Of a DNA stretch of 18,085 nucleotides, positions 1 to 10,361 are shown one piece after another. The stretch is from Cerioporus squamosus. Lineage: Eukaryota; Basidiomycota; Agaricomycetes; Polyporales; Polyporaceae. The stretch lies in contig JABYQS010000569.1 in NCBI GenBank assembly GCA_022592435.1, positions 1 to 18,085 on the forward strand, read 5' to 3'. Each line of letters opens with the position of its first letter. Position 1 is the first letter of the stretch. The notes beneath the pieces are model-generated. The model saw only the letters and a program-made list of their open reading frames with translations. It searched no databases and was not told where the DNA came from. The position numbers were made by a program, and so were the translations under genes.

Positions 1-2713
1 CTCTCTCGCGAAGCGTCTCCTCCATGACTCGGATGTTGTGCTCTTTTTCCTCGAGTGCAACGGCGCTCTGGGACAGCGCAGCAGAAAGCTGTTGGAAACG
101 TGTTTGCGCTTTCGTGCTTGACCGCCTGGAGCTCCTGCTGCGTCTGGGCCAGCTGCGCGCGGAGAGAACCGACTCCTGTTGGTAATAGTGTTGCACCTCG
201 GCTGCGCTGGATTCTGCGGTGAGGTTCATCGCAACGAGTATTCTCAGCAGAGCAGGAAGACCCTCAAGCTCCTGCTCGGACACGACCCGGGGGTGTCGGG
301 CAAGGGTTGTACCCGAGTCTCCTCGCTCATCCTTGGTGAGCCTGCAGTTTGTGTAGGAACGGACCTCCTGAGCCGCGAACGGACCGTCAGGCTTCGCGTT
401 ATCTCCGTTGAACATGGACGACAGTAGTACTTACAATGCAAGGCGCGCCAGGCGACGAGGAATCGAGGGAGACGCAATTGGTAGGCCGGGGGTAGCTGCT
501 GGTTGACTCAGATGATCACACCCGGGCCCCGCCTCCGCCGCGACGGGGATGCGTCGGCGTACTCCAGATCCGCACCATCATCGGCCTCCAGATGAGCTTC
601 CTCATGAGGGACGTCCGGAGCCGATGTCAGGGACTTGCAGTTCTGGTACAGAACGTGGAACAGCCTCTTTTCTGCGAGTTCTTTGCCCAGTGGCTGCGCG
701 AGTTCCCATGGGGTCGCGGCGTGATCGTCTGCTGAAACCGAGCGAGAACTCCGCCCAGCATTCTTTGCATGCCAACTCAGGACCGCTTCCTGCAGTACCG
801 GTGCGATCCAGCACTTGCATAGGAGTCCTGAGCTGGACGAGCGCGCACTTCGCATTGACATGCAGCAGATGCCACAACGAAGATCTGTGCCTCTTCGTCC
901 CAGACCGCGCGGGGAAAGCTGTATGAATACTGACGCACAGACAGTGGACCTCCTGGCAAATTGGGAAAGAGTGTGGTGAGACACCTCTTCAGGACGTCGA
1001 TACCTGCAGGGATGTTTACGGCGCCCGGTGCCGAGCGCAAAAGGTGGTCGGCGTACACTCCAATGGGGGGATATGCGCCCACTCTCTCTAGCAACACCTT
1101 CACATGGGCGCGAACGAAAATGGGGTGCAGACCCAGCTGCTCAATCAAAGCCTTCTCACAAGACGTGGTCTCTACGCCAGCGGCGGAGGGGTACACACTT
1201 CGGGTGGCGAGGGCAGGATCGAGACGGCACCACGCCTTCGAGAACGCAGCCCGGTAGGCTTGCTTGGTGTCATCGTTTTGAGCCTCCGGCACTAGAGCGA
1301 GCAAGCTGCTGAAGGTGTCCGGAACGTCGTCCGGTTCAGTGAGAATGTCGTAGGCAATCTCCACGGCCAGCTCCGGTATTGTGCACATTGCGGTATCGAG
1401 TGCCGTCATGAGGCTTCTGCGATACATCGTGTAGCAGTCATAGTTCATCTGCACCTCCATGTTACGTGTGGAGAGGTGCAAGTCGCCGCCGTAGTTGATA
1501 CAGAGTCTATGAGTGGATGGCCCAGCCGGGATGAGATAGTCGCGGTAGTAGAAGCGGCCGCATCTCTCTGCAACATTTCTGGCTCGGCTATTCTCGAGGA
1601 AGGTGCTGTTGAGGGAAGGGAGGAAGAACGTGATATCCGCCGAAGCTCGTCCTCGTGCAGGCACGGTCCACGTCGATGTCTGCGGAGGAGGGAATATACC
1701 GTATATTCCCGAGAACAAGTACTCCGGACTCAGCGAGTCACTCCGAAGGCCGTAGATCGTGACCACAACCTCATCAGGCATGACGAAGGGCCGTTCGTGG
1801 GTTGGTTCCATTGCTACCTGAGTGTCTGATAATCTCTCGGAAAGCCCTTGTAAAAATCGCATGTTATAGATGGCCGAAACGCGAGTCTTCTTCGAGGGCA
1901 AGGGTGTTCTTCGAGGGAGATGGTGATCGAAAGGGAAGAGGAAGCCTTTAAAGAGTGTCACGTCAGTAGGATAGGTGTTTTTGCTCGGGAAAGCTGACCT
2001 TCGTCGTTATCCACGCGCTGGAAGCTGAGCGGAGTAAGGTCCTGACGACGCAGCGCAAACTCCTCCTTGCCCGTGCCCGAGTTGCGGTACATGAACTCTC
2101 CTGTCACGTCTCCAACTCGTAAGGCCACCGCAAGACGGCACGCAGGTCCTTGCCTTCTCTGATGGGAGCCCAATAAGTAGTGGAAAGCACGGAGGAACCC
2201 ACGCCCGCTCGTCCCTACCGCCCATTGCGAATGTCGGTTAGTGGAAAGGCTCTCCGTGAGGAAGTTGGCGATGGAAGCAGAAGCGTCCAGATGGTTGTTG
2301 TAGAAGGTCAAGGAGAACGCTCTTGAATGCTGATGCTGCCAAAGGACGTTGAGAATCCGCAGACTCGTCTTGTGGGGCGTCTCCCGGAGCCGACCTACGG
2401 GGATGTCGGCGGAGAGGAGATAGTAAGGAGACCAATGCTCGTGTCGAAGGGCGATAGCATGAGGTCCAGCAAGTAATCCTGGAAAGTTTTCCAAGAGGAG
2501 CTGCTTCTTCAGTTTCACGGCAAACGGCCTCTGACCACGGAGATCCTCGTGCGTCCACTCCGACCATTGTCGAAGATGCATCTCCTTGAGGATCTGGTCC
2601 ACCTGATTCTGAACGAGAGCTTGTATAGCTAAATGTAGAGCCATTGGCTCTGCGCCGGCTGCCTCGACTGTTTCCGATGACCAGGTGTCGATTTTTGTCG
2701 GGACGGCGGCCAT
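1..2713 (-). CDS. Unrecognised large protein with C-terminal coiled coil, 3'-truncated by window edge
   Basis: Start ATG is at 2713 (MAAVPTKIDTW). Exon 1 (2713-1999) joins exon 2 (from 1945) across a 53-nt GT-AG intron (1946-1998) with a CTGAC branch point, and the join keeps the frame (...VDNDE-G-FLFPFDHH...). The frame then stays open to about 900. Downstream (900 to 1) protein-like text continues but hops frames, first with phrases such as LFHVLYQNCKSL and a Pro/Ser-rich linker. After a likely 67-nt intron (368-434, GTAAGT donor) it reads EQELEGLPALLRILVAMN and a Gln/Glu-rich coiled coil (QLAQTQQELQAVKHES, VALEEKEHNIRVMEETL). I treat all of it as one gene because no other start is evident; the tail could instead be a second gene. 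I do not recognise the family. WAVGTSGRGFLRAF near residue 165 resembles the glycine lid of GHKL ATPases, but I cannot confirm the rest of that fold. The frame hops look like base-level indels. Confidence 0.6.
1946..1998 (-). other. Intron in the left-edge coiled-coil gene
   Basis: GT at 1998-1997 and AG at 1947-1946 bracket 53 nt containing TACTGAC. Removing it joins GAC GAA G to GC TTC CTC and links two long open frames that otherwise end and start at overlapping positions. Confidence 0.85.
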
Positions 2714-3637
2714 AGCGTGGAGACCTCACGTCTCTCGAGAGTCGGACCACCGAGATGAGTCTGGGGCTCCCTATGCCCGTAGCTTCAAGATGCGGTCAGA
2801 TATGATGGATACAGACATGAGCTGTGAATGACAACGTACAGTGGGCGAGGAGGGTGGGCGTGCTGGCCTATCAAGTTGTGATCAGAGACCAACCGTGGTA
2901 GAGGACGATTGAGGACTTGCCTACGCTGATTATGATGATTCGGACGCGGACATTGCCGGCTTCTGTCCTGACTGTAGACGTGTCTTGACAGAGCTATTCA
3001 AACACCAGATGGTGCGTGTCAGCAATATTTGCAAGCAACTGATCAGAGTCATATACGCACGGCCGGATTGTGTTCGAAGTCCCGAGCTTCCAGCTCCCCG
3101 AATAGGCAACTGACTTGCCTAACCGAGAAAACATACCGAGCCGAGACCCTCGGAGCGCCCGACTTCGAGTATACGGTCACTCCCCGCCATAGTACTCATT
3201 TATCTCATGACTCGAAAGACTACAAAGGATTGTGGTCGGTCTTATGTGAGCAGGAATCCAGTCCACTTATAGAGAAAATCCGCAACTGAGCGACCCTTCC
3301 GGAACATAGAAGGAGTAGTACGAGCACACTGGCACGACTAGTACCATTCGCGGCCACTTGTCTCGATTCGTCGAACCCGTTACGCAGACGGACCCGCGAA
3401 GCGATCCCGCCCGCCTCCCCATCCGCGATCGCATGTGCAAGGCATGAAATGCGCCATCAGAAGGTCTGAAGAGAAGGGAACTTGACAGAAGAGGTGGAGC
3501 GGCAGCGCTTGCTATAAAGCTCCTCATACTGCACGCTCTCGCCCTCGCCCTCGTTACTCTGTCCTCTGCTCACACCTTCGTCTTGCTCCCCCCACACTCG
3601 CCCGTTGCACCCGTTGAGCCCTTGAGCGTAGCACATA
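2714..3637. promoter_or_regulatory. Divergent intergenic region (about 0.9 kb) between the two left genes
   Basis: This stretch separates the start of the minus-strand left gene from the start of the plus-strand small coiled-coil gene, so it should carry both promoters. The only clear element is the TATA box at 3513-3518 facing right, followed by CT-rich sequence (3541-3600) typical of fungal transcription-start regions. Short open frames inside it (for example 3029-3289) show no protein-like composition. I see no repeat or RNA gene. Confidence 0.5.
3513..3518 (+). promoter_or_regulatory. TATA box of the small coiled-coil gene
   Basis: GCTATAAAGC contains a perfect TATAAA, about 120 bp upstream of the ATG at 3638, with pyrimidine-rich CTCTCGCCCTCGCCCTCG starting about 20 nt downstream where initiation would be expected. 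Confidence 0.5.
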
Positions 3638-4495
3638 ATGCCACAAAGTCGCGCTGAGAAAGTACGTTTCTGTGTCATGTCGAAGGAGAGCTGGACGTCA
3701 TTGACACCGTCGCCTGTCGTACAAGATGTCGCAGCAGTACCTCAGCAGCGACGACACGGGGTGAGCATACCAGAAACACCTTGAGTACTCAACATGACTT
3801 GCTTGAGACCAGGTTCATGGCGGCCGTTGCTGCCCAGATGCAATGTAAGCGCATATATTGACGCATATATCCACGCATATAGCCACTCATCACTCTGACT
3901 GTGGCGGGTATCACAGCGTCATGGGAGAAGAAGCGAAAGGAGAAAGAGACAAAATACATGCAGACGGCGAAGGCAGACCTGAACGCATGCGTGAGTGCAC
4001 AGAACGTCGTCGCGTGCCCCGTCTGACCGACAACAGATCACAGGCAGAGTGGAGGAATATTCGGGCGCGATGGTGGACCTGTAAGCGTCGTCAGTGTTGC
4101 GCAAGAACCATCGCTGACATGTGCTTGACATACCCGGACGAAACAGGAACAGCACATACGAAAAGTTCGTGCTGGACTACGCACAAGTCGAAGACCGGAT
4201 TCGCAAGCTATGGTTGCAGTTGCTGCAGGAGCAACAGAAGCTTCTCGTACGTTGCGTATGCGTGCTTCCTCCGCGTGTATGCTTTGAACGGCTGCATAGG
4301 CACTGTCGGACAAGAAGCACAAGGCAGCCGTGGAGACCGACACAGAGCGCGAGAAAGGTCAAGTGAAGGGTATGGCGATTGCCAAGAAGGCAGTGGAAGG
4401 TGAGTACTATTCGCGTACGTTTCTGCATGTCCTGATCTCATACTTTCTTCTTGGTAGACTTCGGGTCTCATATTGCTTCACTGGAGCGTAGCTGA
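3638..4495 (+). CDS. Small coiled-coil protein, about 148 aa, eight exons
   Basis: Splicing by eye gives exons 3638-3661, 3726-3760, 3813-3844, 3917-3990, 4037-4080, 4147-4246, 4300-4399 and 4458-4495, all with GT-AG borders and keeping one frame to the stop at 4493-4495. The product begins MPQSRAEK-MSQQYLSSDDTG, then FMAAVAAQMQSSWEKKRKEK, a central part with VEEYSGAMVDLNSTYEKF and DYAQVEDRIRKLWLQLLQEQ, and ends DFGSHIASLERS. The middle (about residues 30-130) is charged, heptad-like and Pro-free, so an extended coiled coil is likely. No signal peptide, membrane segment or catalytic motif is visible. I do not recognise the family and infer only a structural or adaptor role. The first exon (3638-3661) is the least certain: ATG 3726 sits directly after the first acceptor AG and could be the true start, giving 140 residues. 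All exons are 24-100 nt, which is why no long open frame marks the gene. Confidence 0.72.
3850..3885 (+). repeat. Three 12-bp tandem units inside intron
   Basis: CGCATATATTGA, CGCATATATCCA and CGCATATAGCCA follow each other without gaps within the intron 3845-3916. They share CGCATATA and differ at the ends. A small tandem duplication; no function is implied. Confidence 0.8.
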
Positions 4496-4923
4496 TGGAC
4501 ATAGAGATATTGCCACGACGGCGAGAATCGCTGGATATTACACCCCTCGGTGGGTTCGTGAGTCCATGTCTTGTCGGTTCCCCAAGTCGAAGAGCACCGG
4601 CAGAGAGCAACATCCAGTCAGATACACTCAAGAGTAAGATCGAGCGAGAATTGAGGGCAAGAGAGACTCTGTATGTAGTATGTAGAGAGCAAGGTGACGG
4701 TCGGGGAATCGGGAAGCGCCGGGAGGTACGTAAGGCGATCGCCGAGAAGGGCCTTGGGCGTTCGCGTATGTATGCTCCTCAGTCCTGTACTTGACCGCGA
4801 CGACGTACATGCTCCTTCCAGCCCTTCCTTCATCCCCTCATTGTCTCTCACTTCCTTCGTACTCTCATCTTTTGCTCGTCTTGGGCTCAATCCTGCGCTC
4901 AAAGACAATCCTCCTATCACGAC
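4496..4923. other. Intergenic region before tuberin
   Basis: No convincing coding sequence: open frames on both strands (for example 4495-4794 plus, 4618-4920 minus) lack protein-like composition. Positions 4811-4900 are rich in C and T (CCTTCCTTCATCCCC, CTCACTTCCTTCG), a common feature of fungal start regions, so this is probably the tuberin promoter and 5' leader. No TATA box seen. Confidence 0.5.
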
Positions 4924-4976
4924 GTGAGCTCCCTCGCCCGCTCCGTTCGTGTGCGCTATACTGACCTCCCCTACAG
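4924..4976 (+). other. Probable 5'-UTR intron of tuberin
   Basis: GTGAGC donor, CTGAC at about 4961-4965 and CCCTACAG acceptor enclose 53 nt ending 8 nt before the tuberin ATG at 4985. Size and signals match the coding introns here. Transcript evidence is lacking. Confidence 0.5.
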
Positions 4977-4984
4977 CACGCTGA

Positions 4985-7900
4985 ATGCCTTCACAGAATG
5001 ACGACGCTCATAGACCATCAAGACAAAGAGCGAACACCAGTGCATTTACGTTCGCCAATTGGCGACGCGGAAGGCCGGAGAACGCCCCGACGCCCGCTCC
5101 GCCGGCCATCTCTCAACCTCTCCAGTTCGAGGCGTTGATTGAAGCGCTCACTCCTCCCGCCGTACCATCCCTCACTGTTGCGAGATCATTGGCTGCTGCT
5201 CTCGGGACAATTGGTACGCACTCGCCTCCCCCTCGTCTATCCATCCTACACCCCATCCTCTTCAAACTATGTTCGGCGGAGTCTCCGGCCCCACTCCAGG
5301 CGGCTGGATATGATATCCTCACGGCGTTCCTCGAGGCAAACGGTTCCTCCATGATCTCTACCGCCGACAGGTTGTCGTGTTTGTCGCTCTTCGTGGATAC
5401 CCCATGGTCACAGGAGCTTTGGGAGGCACGGTCGCGAGCGCTTGCATCTCTCATAAACTCCGGGTCGCAGACCTTGGGCATGGAGACGCAGATACTGCGG
5501 ATGCTCGAGAGCTGGATTGAGCGCGCGTTTGACGGACTTGCGCACATGCGTATAGACACCTCGCACGAGGACAGACTAGAGCGCCAGCGGAGCATACAAT
5601 CCCTCACGGCCCTCCTCATCGACCTCGTACGGAAACCGGAGTTCGTGTCGCGTCTCACCGAGGATGATACCGCCGGGGTGTTGCACCTATGGGAGAAACT
5701 GCTGGATCGCGCTTTGTCCATGTCTAATGATTTTGCTCTCTCTCCCCCGAGTTCACCCCTCGTCGAGCCACAAACCTCAAAAGCGGTCTCGCCGCCGAAG
5801 CTTCACTCACACAGGCGCCATCACTCCTCCACCTCTCTGCCGAAGGCGTCGCTCATAAAGCACCCAGCTGACATTATGGTTGACGCTTACCTCACCTACC
5901 TCTCTGAACGTCTTGTCGCCCTCGCTCCCACCTATCTTACTTCCATCCTTCCTCTCTTGTTTCGTTCACTGGCTTCTATGCGACACCTCTTCCCCGTATC
6001 TCCTTGCAGGCCACTACTCCACACCAGCATTCCCTTGAACAAAGGGTGTCAGACCTCCTTGGCAAGCTCGTCGCTGGTCCGTATGCCTCTCATTGCAAAA
6101 TTCTCCTCAAGCGCCACTTCTTCCCCTGTTCGCAAGACCTTGATGTATCAATACAGACCTCCAAGGGAGCCCTTCGTACCATGCGAATGTCACTTCGCCG
6201 TGTACTTGAAGGTCGTCTCGCGCGTGGGTACATTGCGCGTGTTTCGGCGTTCGAACACTCACCGGCTGGAGTCCCTACACAACTAGCCCTCGAGCGTGGA
6301 CTGATGGAGCGTGCATGGGCGCCAGATGAGGGTGCAGGGTGGGACCCTCATACGTTTCGCGAACGTACTTGCGCGCGCTGCACGGACATGGATCTCGCAG
6401 GAGCAGGAAGCAAGCCCTATGGAAGTTGCGTCACACAGGGAAGACGTCCTGAACGAGATTGCATCGATTGTCAAGACGACATCCAAGCCATGGACGAACG
6501 AGGTGAAGGCGAAGACGTCGACGACGAAGAGGTCGAGGCTGTCGGTAGGATCATGCGTGAGCTTGTCGTTCACATCCGGTCGCTCAAGTATGTACATCTC
6601 GCCTGCTGTGTCAATGGAAAGGCAGTTGACTGTCCGAAACAAGGACACCTGACGGCGGCCTCGTACCATCTCGCTCAACCGTCCGGAAGGGTCGTCTCCC
6701 TTCCTGTCCGCCATCGCCAATATCCTCGCGCAAGACTCAAGACGACGCCTCTGTTTCGGTGCTGCCATCTATCATCCTATCAGTTGCCGACCATTTTGCC
6801 GGATCGCGACCTCTCCCAGCTGCTGGTCAACATGGCGGATCGTCAGCTGCTGTCACCCACCGTCGGCTGTCGTGGTTGGACGACTGGAGTGCTATCCTTG
6901 CCATGCCGAACCTGTTCGCGCCTACCAGGCATACGACGCGGCAGCATGTCATGGACCACCTGCAGTCTGTGTGGGAGTTTGTGAAGGACATTCCAGCATA
7001 CCGGAAACCCCTTGCAGAGCTTGTCTTCGACGTGTGAAGCAACATACTATCGACGAGCTCGAGGATCAGACAGCGTTGGTCGCATGGAACTTGTTGGCAG
7101 ACGAGGCTGTGCTTCGGCTTGTTGAGAGACATGCCGACAACCCGAGCACGGAGGAGTGCGAGGCGAAGGAGACCTTCTGCGAGGATATCCTCGACTTCTT
7201 GGATAGCGTCGCCCACGAGCAACGGCAGGACGATGACGACGACACCGCGTCCATCCTCACTGTTGAGTCGGCAGTGCTCTCGCCACCAGCCATCATCCCA
7301 CTACCAATACGGCCTCGACATCACCCATTCTGTCGCGGATGGCCTCCGAGTACCCAATATCACCTCCGCAGAAGGATTCGTTGCCTCCGTGATGTCCCCT
7401 TCTGTCTTCGCTAACCTCGGGTATGCCCTCACGCTCCCAATCCAAGCCTCGCCGATCTACGACGACATGCCTCTGCCGGTTGAAGCACCCTCTCCCGCAC
7501 TGACAGCCGTCGACAGCCCTCCCTCCACCCCAAACCCTCGATCTGTCGGCGCGGTCATCGCCATGGTGTCCGTCTTCAGCCAGCTCGTCTCATCCGCTCG
7601 CTCAATCAAGGTGCAGCCTATGGCATGCGAGGCGTGTCTTCCAGCACCTCGTACAGCTCATCTCAAGCGCGGGTTGCGTGCGCGCGCGGTTGACCGCACT
7701 GCAGTTCTTGATGCGCCTTCGGGTCGATCGTGACCACCGGCTGTACTTCGGGAAGGACGAGTACGACAAAGATGGCCACATCGCTTCGCTCGCCGCTCTC
7801 ATTGGCAGAGCCGAGGCAGGGCCGAACACCGTGGAGGATCTCATGCGGGACGAGGAAGTCCGTCGGGCTCGCCGCGAGTGCCGCAGGAGCGAGACGGGCG

Positions 7901-10361
7901 AAGACCCTCCAGGGCCGTGGTGGGCCCCGCATGGACGCGAGCCGGAGCCGGTCGGCGGGTCCCTACAAGAGTGCTCTCCACGCCGATGCTGAGCTCAAAC
8001 CCGCGCGAAGATGTGGTTCATTCCAGAAGTGCTCCCGTTCTCTGTCGCTGCGTCGGACGTCTCCAGCGAGGGCATGACCTCGTACGACCCCAACTGCCCA
8101 GGAACCAGCGAGTCTGTTTTGCGGTCTTCGCTATACCTGTCCAAGCTGTGGAGATTATCGAGACCGAGAAGGAGTGGAGATCCTGGCTTATGTCCTCTGT
8201 CACCTCCCGACGCAGCTTGCGAACAAGCACCTCTTCTGCGGCCCGCGGTCCAAGCTCGTCATAGCGAAGCTGGTGAACACGTTTCTGCAAGGGGCTGTCG
8301 GACAACTCCTTCGCTAGACAGGTCGAGCGTTGGCCGGAGAACATCAATGTTCGCGACGCGCAGGGGCTTGCGTTCCACACCCTGACAGTCCTTATCAGCT
8401 ACAAGCGGTGCCTCGAGAACGTGCAGCCTCTGCACCAGCTCGTCGAGGTCTTCCTTCATGGACTTTCTCTACAGCCGTCAACGCAGCGGTGTTGCCTCCA
8501 CGCGCTTTCGCTTGCCTCGTTCGAGCTTCAAGCCTCGATGACCAAGTACCCTCCCGCGTATCATGGAGAAACTTCGCAGATCATGTCGAACTCGACAATG
8601 GCCGTCCACATATCGACTTCCTCGCCATCGTCGGCTCGCAACGCTCGCTGTACGTGAACTTCACCGAAAGCGACTACAAGATGGTGTTCGCGGTCGCTCT
8701 CAAGTACCTCGAGCAACACAACCGCAACGATGGGTCCTCGATGATCTCCTGGCGCTGTCGCAGCACCTGCGCATCATGTCGTACTACATTGTCTACGTCT
8801 GGTTCCTCGCCGTCGACATGCCGGACAGGCACCGCCACGTCAGCTTCATCGTGCGGCAGCTGCTGCTGGCGAACGGCGGGAAGAGCGATGTTGATGGTCC
8901 CACAGAGGTCGCCTTCGACTGGCTTGCGAGATACACGTACGCTAGCGCCGATCCTCGTCCGGCCAAGTCGACGCTCGACGACATCGTCATGAACCCGAGC
9001 CTTCAAGGCAAGGGTAATGAGCCAGCCATAAGCGAGAAGACGTGGATCCTTGGCCAACTCGGTCGTCACCCATTCGCGCCCTGGCAAGGCGGGCTGGATA
9101 GAAGTCTTATCTCGCCGAGCTTCGGGCTCACAAAGTTCTTGGTGCGAGCGAGAACGTCCCGATGGTGGCCTCTCGGGGACGTCGACCCCGACCTCGGTCT
9201 ATCTCGGCGATGCTGATGATGGACCGGGAAGATGACGGCGACGATTGGGTCCGGGGATGAGCTCGACGGAAGAGATGAATGGCAATGGCAACGCGAGTGT
9301 GGTGCGTACTACTTTTCGTTTTCCTATGGATTGTGTTTGATGCTGTGGTGATGTTACAGGACGACGTCAAGGACGCGCTGAGCAAAACTGCGGTGTCTTC
9401 GCCCAGCACGCACCGTCCGGACCCTATCACGGGCTATGTGTGGAGCCGCAGTGGCGCCATCACAGAGGCGAAAGAGGTGGCATCGATCCTAGCTATTTCG
9501 CCTTGCAGCTGTCCGCGTACCCAGATAAACGTCCAGCTGGTCGCGGGCGCCTTGTGACCGACAAGTCCAAGCTGGCCACTTTCTTGCGTACTTTGATAGG
9601 ATGCCCGTCATTGACACGCACAAGGTCGGCGTGATGTACGTGGCGCCGGGTCAAGAACACGAGACAGAGATCCTCCGGAACACCCATGGCTCTCCTGCTT
9701 ACACGCGGTTCCTCGAAGGGCTTGGGAGACTCATCTACCTTCGAGGCCAAGCAGACGTCTATGACGGAGGTTTGGACCCGGACATCGACGGCGAGTATGC
9801 CTATGCGTGGTGGACGACATCGGTCAGATCCTCTTCCACACTGCGACCTTGATGCTACCGGTGACGATCCGAACTGCATGAACAAGAAGGCGCACATCGG
9901 GAACGACTACGTCCGCATCGTCTGGAACGACTCGGGGAAGCCATACAAGTTCGACACCCTCTCCACCCAGTTCCAGTTCGTCAACATCGTCATCGAGCCG
10001 CACTCCCGGGGCGCGATCGCGGCGTCTCAAACAACTTCCATGAGCATGAGTATTTCAAGATCACCGTGCAGCGCGCCCCCGGGATGGTCGAATTCACGCC
10101 CGTCGGAGATTTCAAGCTCATATCAGCCGCGAACCTCCCGCAGCTTGTGAGGCAGATCAGCCTCTTAGCCGACTGGTTCGTCACCGTCTGCAGAGCACGG
10201 ACAAGGATACCAAACGCGAAGAGATCGTCACGAATTGGCGCTCTCGACTGGATGCGATCCAGCGGTTCAAGGACCAGATACTCGCTGCAGATCCTGTCCC
10301 TGAACCAGACGACAGTCTCGCCGGGCAGCAGCGACTGCGAGACTTCACGACAGCTTACTAG
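4985..10361 (+). CDS. TSC2: Tuberin (TSC2) homologue, Rheb GTPase-activating subunit; frame broken by many indels
   Basis: Tuberin is the GAP of the TSC complex, which switches off the small GTPase Rheb and so restrains TORC1. ATG 4985 starts a clean 1-kb open stretch (MPSQNDDAHRPSRQRANTS...) with helical, HEAT-like repeats. The tuberin domain is readable around 8170-9050 (LAYVLCHLPTQLANKHLF, HVSFIVRQLLLANGGK, EVAFDWLARYTYA). The C-terminal Rap_GAP domain spans about 9590-10190 (VGVMYVAPGQ, GSPAYTRFLEGLGRL, KAHIGNDYVRIVWNDSGK, YKFDTLSTQFQFVNIVI). The Asn codon of HIGND is 9902-9904 and matches the catalytic 'asparagine thumb' of Rap1GAP and human tuberin N1643. Stop TAG is 10359-10361 after LRDFTTAY. 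Two introns are clear: 6588-6643 (GTATGT, branch TTGACTG) and 9302-9359. Expected length is about 1,750 aa, normal for fungal tuberins. From about 5973 onward more than twenty +1/-1 shifts break the frame (see findings), but the residues read across them look intact. I suspect sequencing error more than gene death. Confidence 0.9.
6588..6643 (+). other. Tuberin intron, 56 nt
   Basis: GTATGT donor after CGGTCGCTCAA, branch GTTGACTG, acceptor AAACAAG. Splicing joins HIRSLK to TPDG in frame (AA|G codon). Confidence 0.75.
9302..9359 (+). other. Tuberin intron, 58 nt, just before the GAP domain
   Basis: GTGCGT donor after AACGCGAGTGTG and TGTTACAG acceptor. Splicing gives MNGNGNASV-DDVKDALSKT, phase 0. 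Confidence 0.75.

Noticed and set aside
3029..3289. 86-codon plus frame in the divergent intergenic region
   Set aside because: Isolated, no conserved motif, lies upstream of the TATA box; taken as chance.
4495..4794. 99-codon plus frame directly after the small coiled-coil gene
   Set aside because: Begins in the stop region of that gene, no protein-like pattern, no splice link to either neighbour.
5959..6009. Possible intron at the first tuberin frame break (GT...TTGCAG)
   Set aside because: None of the GT positions with a good donor gives the right length modulo three, and the +1 frame reads GFYATPLPRISLQATT straight through, so an indel near 5973 explains it better.
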